8,692 bases of DNA, from positions 1 through 8,692 of the forward strand of contig CANFCA010000033.1 of NCBI GenBank assembly GCA_947445045.1, read 5' to 3'. The translations under genes were made by a program, and so were the position numbers. The notes beneath the pieces are model-generated. The model was not told the origin of the DNA, did no database searches, and worked only from the letters and a program-made list of their open reading frames with translations. The first letter of the stretch is position 1. Every line of letters begins with the position of its first letter. This DNA comes from Gallionellaceae bacterium (lineage in GTDB: Bacteria > Pseudomonadota > Gammaproteobacteria > Burkholderiales > Gallionellaceae). This document shows, one piece after another, positions 5,095 through 8,692 of the stretch.

Positions 5095-6113
5095 TAGTGG
5101 ATAAATTGAGCAATATGCTGGTTAGATTGTTGTAAGGGTTGAGAGATATGTCTCATCAAGTTTTTAATGACACTGCTTGCTGCAATCGCGTCCTGCTGAG
5201 GCTTAGCGTCTAACCCGATTATTTTTTTGCACAGCAATGTGTAAGACTTCGCTGAGCTAACCGCGGGGTGAATATCGAATGCGGATAGCCCCAGTTGTGA
5301 GGCCTTTTTCAATTTTTCATCAACGGGAATACAACCCAAATAAACCAATTGAGCCGCCACGTTGAGACTGGCAACTTTTTCCATATTGGCAAATATCTTC
5401 AACGCAACTTGTTCGTCGCTGACTTTGTTAATCACAATTTCAAACTTCAAGTTAGCGTTGTCTTGCGCCAGTCGCTTCATCATCACATAGCTATCTGTAA
5501 TACCCCTGCTGGTGCCATCCACGACCAACAACAACGAGTGGCAACTGATAGCATCGTTAAACTTATCGACTTTCCTCAACAGCCCTTCAGCTTGACTCAT
5601 CACCAAAGCACTCACGATGGATTTTTGATAGCCCAATCGCATGGCGAGTGGATTAATCAGGCTAGGCACGGCAGCATCTACGAGCATCACATCCACACTT
5701 GAATTTAATTCTGCCAGCGCACTTTCTATTCGCAGCTTTTCAATGTGTCTCATTTGCGCCAGCGAACTCAGTGCGCGCTTAGTAGAAAGAAGTGCATATC
5801 CATTTTGAGTAAATAGCGCATCGCTGAGTTTGCATTTCTCAAGCGCAATATCCAGTAAATCGTAGCGCGCCTTTACCCCCTCTCGAACTTGAAAATACGA
5901 TGCCAAGCGATTTTCATCCAATACCAATACACGTTTGCCACACTGAGCAATAGCCGTTGCAAGATTAGAAATGGTGCAAGTACGTCCCATCCCCGCCCTT
6001 CCGCTCAACACCGTAATGACTTGTGGCAAGCCGCGCACCAATAAGCGCCGCAAGCCTTCTGCTTGATCACTTTCCAAGCTGGGATTGGATGGCTTAGTAC
6101 GCATAAGACACAT
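5094..6113 (-). CDS. flhG: FlhG (FleN), MinD-like flagellar number regulator with altered ATPase motifs
   Basis: The 339-residue protein is a MinD/ParA-fold partner of FlhF that limits the number of polar flagella. The N-terminal 'DQAEGLRRL' (16-24) is the DQAxxLR motif by which FlhG stimulates the FlhF GTPase. The fold then follows: 'VITVLSGRAGMGRTCTISNL', 'KRVLVLDEN', 'DVMLVDAAVPSL', and later 'LLLVVDGT' and 'FEIVINKV'. The nucleotide-binding residues are unusual. The normal deviant Walker A SGKGGVGKT is SGRAGMGRT (37-45), so both lysines are arginine. The DxD of switch I is D-E-N (66-68), and switch II has D146-A-A in place of DTxxG. It may therefore not hydrolyse ATP, or may do so poorly. 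The gene overlaps flhF by 20 bases; ATG at 6111-6113 or at 6102-6104 (Met4) could be the start. It sits between flhF and fliA, which supports the identification. Confidence 0.88.
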   Translation of the reverse strand: MCLMRTKPSNPSLESDQAEGLRRLLVRGLPQVITVLSGRAGMGRTCTISNLATAIAQCGKRVLVLDENRLASYFQVREGVKARYDLLDIALEKCKLSDALFTQNGYALLSTKRALSSLAQMRHIEKLRIESALAELNSSVDVMLVDAAVPSLINPLAMRLGYQKSIVSALVMSQAEGLLRKVDKFNDAISCHSLLLVVDGTSRGITDSYVMMKRLAQDNANLKFEIVINKVSDEQVALKIFANMEKVASLNVAAQLVYLGCIPVDEKLKKASQLGLSAFDIHPAVSSAKSYTLLCKKIIGLDAKPQQDAIAASSVIKNLMRHISQPLQQSNQHIAQFIH

Positions 6114-7227
6114 CGACTCTTGGCGTTAAGGTAAACGGTGTTTTACGTTCCGTAGGCTTAAAGGCGCGATGCAATAAATAATCCAAATTGATAGGGTGCA
6201 AATCTTCCGGCACACATTGGCCATTGGTCATGTAATTCATCACCAAACGGTGACGCACCACCACATCCAACACAGCACCGAGATTGACCGCCTCATCGAG
6301 TTTAGTCGGTATGCAGCCGATTACATTGGTGTTGTGATATTTGCGCACCACATCTTCAAGTGTCTCGCCGCTACTTGCGGCGTTTAACAAGAGTAAGCGC
6401 GGCACGCCAACCGCATCGAACATTGCATGCTGTTCAGCCACACGCTCATCACGTTGCCCCATACCCATGGTATCAATCAGAATCAGATGCTTGTCGTGCA
6501 ACGAGGCTATCGTCAGTCGTAAGTCCTCGGTACCTTTAATGGTGTGCACTTCTACGCCGAGAATTTTCCCGTATATCTTAAGTTGCTCATAAGCACCGAT
6601 TCGATAGCTATCCGTCGTCAACAAAGCCACGCGTTCAGCACCGTAACGAACCACGGCACGTGCCGCCAGCTTGGCGGTGGTAGTGGTTTTACCCACACCC
6701 GTTGGGCCTATCAACGCATACACGCCACCTTTGTCGACAATGTCATTGTCCTCACTCACCACACGAAGGTTGCGCTTCAATACTTGATTGATACCCGACG
6801 CGCTTTGCATTTTTCCGGCAACCAATTTCTCAAGTAAGCGACGCGCCAACTCTGCGCTGAAACCAGCATTCAACATTTTGTATAGCAAGCCTGATGTATC
6901 CGAATGACTTTGCTGAACACCATTTTTGGCTAGCGCTGCAAACTGCTGCTGCAACATACTTTGCATCGCTTTAATTTCACTCAGTATCGACGACTCAAGT
7001 GTGATCGGTGCAGGTCGTGTTAAGAGTTCAAGCTGTTTAACCGCAACCGCTTTATTTGCGACCGCAGACTGAGTTAATTTCGTCACTTCATCGTTAGCCA
7101 AGGCGATAATTTCAACGCCGCCCTCAATCTTGCGATTCGACAGAATCACGGCCTCATCACCCAATTCGGTGCGTATATCTTTTAGCGCCTGACGTGATGT
7201 CGTTGCGATGAATTTTCTAATACTCAT
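6094..7227 (-). CDS. flhF: FlhF, SRP-type GTPase for polar flagellar placement
   Basis: This 377-residue protein is a GTPase related to Ffh and FtsY that marks the cell pole and recruits the first flagellar components. The N-terminal B domain (about 1-110) starts 'MSIRKFIATTSRQALKDIRTEL', typical of FlhF, and is followed by a helical N domain (about 111-165) and the G domain. The GTP motifs are intact: G1 'GPTGVGKTTTTAKLAA' (174-189), 'TTDSYRIGAYEQL' (204-216), G3 'DTMGMGQRD' (252-260) and G4 'TKLDEA' (308-313). The protein is shorter than Pseudomonas or Vibrio FlhF, mainly through a short B-domain linker. The ATG overlaps the flhA stop by 4 bases (ATGA) and has an AGGGGG site at 7234-7239, six bases upstream. 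Its activator FlhG is encoded directly downstream with a 20-base overlap. Confidence 0.95.
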   Translation of the reverse strand: MSIRKFIATTSRQALKDIRTELGDEAVILSNRKIEGGVEIIALANDEVTKLTQSAVANKAVAVKQLELLTRPAPITLESSILSEIKAMQSMLQQQFAALAKNGVQQSHSDTSGLLYKMLNAGFSAELARRLLEKLVAGKMQSASGINQVLKRNLRVVSEDNDIVDKGGVYALIGPTGVGKTTTTAKLAARAVVRYGAERVALLTTDSYRIGAYEQLKIYGKILGVEVHTIKGTEDLRLTIASLHDKHLILIDTMGMGQRDERVAEQHAMFDAVGVPRLLLLNAASSGETLEDVVRKYHNTNVIGCIPTKLDEAVNLGAVLDVVVRHRLVMNYMTNGQCVPEDLHPINLDYLLHRAFKPTERKTPFTLTPRVDVSYAY

Positions 7228-8692
7228 GCTCTACCCCCTACCGTTGCAGTCACTCTGATTGTTTTGAAGTCAGGCACTTCATCGTGTGAAATCACTCGTA
7301 CACTGGGCACGGCTCGTTTCAAAAATCGTGCAAGCAATTCGCGCAACTGCGAAGGCACCAGCATCACAGTAGGCAACCCCATCCGCTCCTGCGCATCGGC
7401 AGCCACACGGGTTTCACGCAATACCGTATCTGCCAGTCCAGGCTCAATGCCTATCCCGTTCTGGCTGGACTGCATAGCTTGTATCAAAATATATTCAAGC
7501 TCCTTGTCCATGCTGATGACTTGAAGCTCCTGCGCAGCGGGATAGAACTGTTGAACAATCGCCGGGCCCAGTGCAATGCGAACCAAGGCGGTCAACTGAT
7601 AGGCATCCAGATTTCGCGCTGCATTTTCCGCCAGCGTTTCCACGATGGTGCGCATATCCCGGATGTGCATTCCTTCATCAAGCAGATTCTGCAAAACTTT
7701 TTGCACCGTCCCCAATGGCAAAGTTTTGGGTACCAAATCTTCCACCAACTTAGGCGCAACTTTGCCCAGATGTTCGAGTAGTTGTTGCACCTCTTGACGA
7801 CCCAGCAATTCAGCCGAGCGATGACTGATGAGATGACTCAAGTGAGTAGCCACCACCGTACCCGGATCAACCACGGTATAGCCCATGACTTGCGCCTGCT
7901 CACGCAATGATTTCTCTATCCAAACGGCAGGTAAGTCGAAAGCGGGGTCGCGGGTTTGAGTGCCCACTAGCTGACCTGTAACGCTGCCGGGATTGATCGC
8001 CAGGAACAGATTGGGGTAAGTCTCCCCACTTCCCATCTCCACGCCTTTGAGGGTAATGCGATAGCCATTTGGACGCAGATCGAGATTGTCACGAATATGC
8101 ACAGTTGGCGGCAGGAAACCAATATCTTGAGTAAACTTTTTTCGTATGCCTTTAATGCGCCGCAACAGATCGCCATCCTGCGTCTTATCCACCAGCGGTA
8201 TCAAACGATAGCCAACTTCTAAACCAAGCATGTCAACTTGTGCGACATCCTCCCAGCTCGCCTCGGTTGCCTCAGTCAATGCGGGTGCGACTGTAGTCGC
8301 GTCAGACGATTGCTGAGCGGCTTCATCAACCTGCTTAGATAAGCTGTACGCCAACCATGCCAATCCGCCGGCCAACATCAAGAATGCAAAATGTGGCATG
8401 CCGGGAATCAACCCCATCAAACCGATGATAGCGGCAGTCAGCATGATGACCTGAGGTTGCTTAAATAATTGTCCGGCCAATTGCTGACCAATGTTTTCAT
8501 CACTGGAAACACGGCTTACTACCAGACCCGCAGCCGTAGAAATAATCAGTGCCGGGATTTGCGCTACCAGACCGTCACCGATGGTTAGCAAGGTGTAGTA
8601 TTTTGCTGCGGTGGCAATATCCAAATTATGTTGCAACACGCCAACGATCAGGCCGCCTACGATATTGATCATTAAAATAATGATGCCCGCTA
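7224..8692 (-). CDS. flhA: FlhA, flagellar type III export gate protein (5' end outside window)
   Basis: The frame is open to the right edge and gives 488 residues, roughly the last 70% of a protein usually near 690-700 residues. FlhA forms the export gate ring in the inner membrane, and its cytoplasmic domain docks chaperone-substrate complexes such as FlgN with FlgK or FlgL. The visible part begins in a membrane helix ('AGIIILMINIVGGLIVGVL'), continues with 'YTLLTIGDGLVAQIPALIIS' and two further helices ('IMLTAAIIGLMGLIPGM', 'AFLMLAGGLAWLAYSL'), then a polar linker. The large cytoplasmic domain includes 'LEVGYRLIPLVD', 'IRKKFTQDIGFLPPTVHIRDN', 'PAVWIEKSLREQAQ' and 'VVDPGTVVATHLSHLI'. The FHIPEP signature segment lies upstream and is not visible. 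Nothing in the visible part looks damaged. A Met at 8670-8672 is internal to a helix and is not the start. Confidence 0.96.
   Translation of the reverse strand, partial: AGIIILMINIVGGLIVGVLQHNLDIATAAKYYTLLTIGDGLVAQIPALIISTAAGLVVSRVSSDENIGQQLAGQLFKQPQVIMLTAAIIGLMGLIPGMPHFAFLMLAGGLAWLAYSLSKQVDEAAQQSSDATTVAPALTEATEASWEDVAQVDMLGLEVGYRLIPLVDKTQDGDLLRRIKGIRKKFTQDIGFLPPTVHIRDNLDLRPNGYRITLKGVEMGSGETYPNLFLAINPGSVTGQLVGTQTRDPAFDLPAVWIEKSLREQAQVMGYTVVDPGTVVATHLSHLISHRSAELLGRQEVQQLLEHLGKVAPKLVEDLVPKTLPLGTVQKVLQNLLDEGMHIRDMRTIVETLAENAARNLDAYQLTALVRIALGPAIVQQFYPAAQELQVISMDKELEYILIQAMQSSQNGIGIEPGLADTVLRETRVAADAQERMGLPTVMLVPSQLRELLARFLKRAVPSVRVISHDEVPDFKTIRVTATVGGRA

Noticed and set aside
5349..5702. 117-codon plus-strand open frame inside flhG
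   Set aside because: Antisense to a well-supported gene, His-rich with no domain or ribosome binding site; a shadow of flhG.
1..8692. CRISPR arrays, tRNA or rRNA genes, insertion sequences, riboswitches
   Set aside because: No regularly spaced repeats, no tRNA-like or rRNA sequence, no transposase or integrase fragments, and no riboswitch core recognised on either strand.

Overview
The window is a stretch of chromosomal flagellar genes from a Gram-negative, polarly flagellated bacterium. The gene content (flgA-flgM-flgN on one arm; flhA-flhF-flhG-fliA-motC-motD on the other), the protein sequences and the moderate GC content (roughly 45-55% by eye) suggest a betaproteobacterium, perhaps of the Nitrosomonadales/Gallionellaceae type. 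That taxonomic guess rests on recognition only and is not firm.

Layout. Plus strand, 1-1284: the 3' end of flgA (P-ring chaperone), then flgM (anti-sigma-28) and flgN (hook-filament junction chaperone). A good sigma-28 promoter lies between flgA and flgM. Minus strand, read from the right edge leftward, 8692-2868: flhA (5' end outside the window), flhF, flhG (fleN), fliA (sigma-28), motC and motD. These six genes are packed with overlaps of 1 to 20 bases or a gap of 2 bases, so they look like one transcript whose promoter lies outside the window. The two arms converge. Between them, at 1350-2531 on the minus strand, sits a non-flagellar gene for a 12-helix MFS transporter of the YbfB/YjiJ type, followed on its promoter side by 336 bases without a convincing gene (2532-2867).

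How the genes work together. FlhA is the core of the flagellar type III export gate. FlhF (SRP-type GTPase) and FlhG place and count polar flagella. FliA transcribes late flagellar genes. FlgM holds FliA inactive until the hook is complete and FlgM is exported through the FlhA-containing gate. FlgN delivers FlgK and FlgL to that gate. MotC and MotD form a proton-type stator. FlgA helps build the P ring. The sigma factor and its anti-sigma factor are therefore both in this window, on opposing arms, and the sigma-28 promoter in front of flgM closes the expected feedback loop.

The most notable observation is that FlhG keeps its FlhF-activating DQAxxLR motif but has lost both lysines of the Walker A motif, as well as other ATPase residues. 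Other points are a palindrome abutting the flgM ribosome binding site, the absence of the che genes that separate fliA from motCD in Pseudomonas, and the transporter lodged between two flagellar operons. I see no CRISPR array, tRNA, rRNA, transposase, phage gene or clearly new multi-gene system; most of the window is ordinary flagellar machinery.
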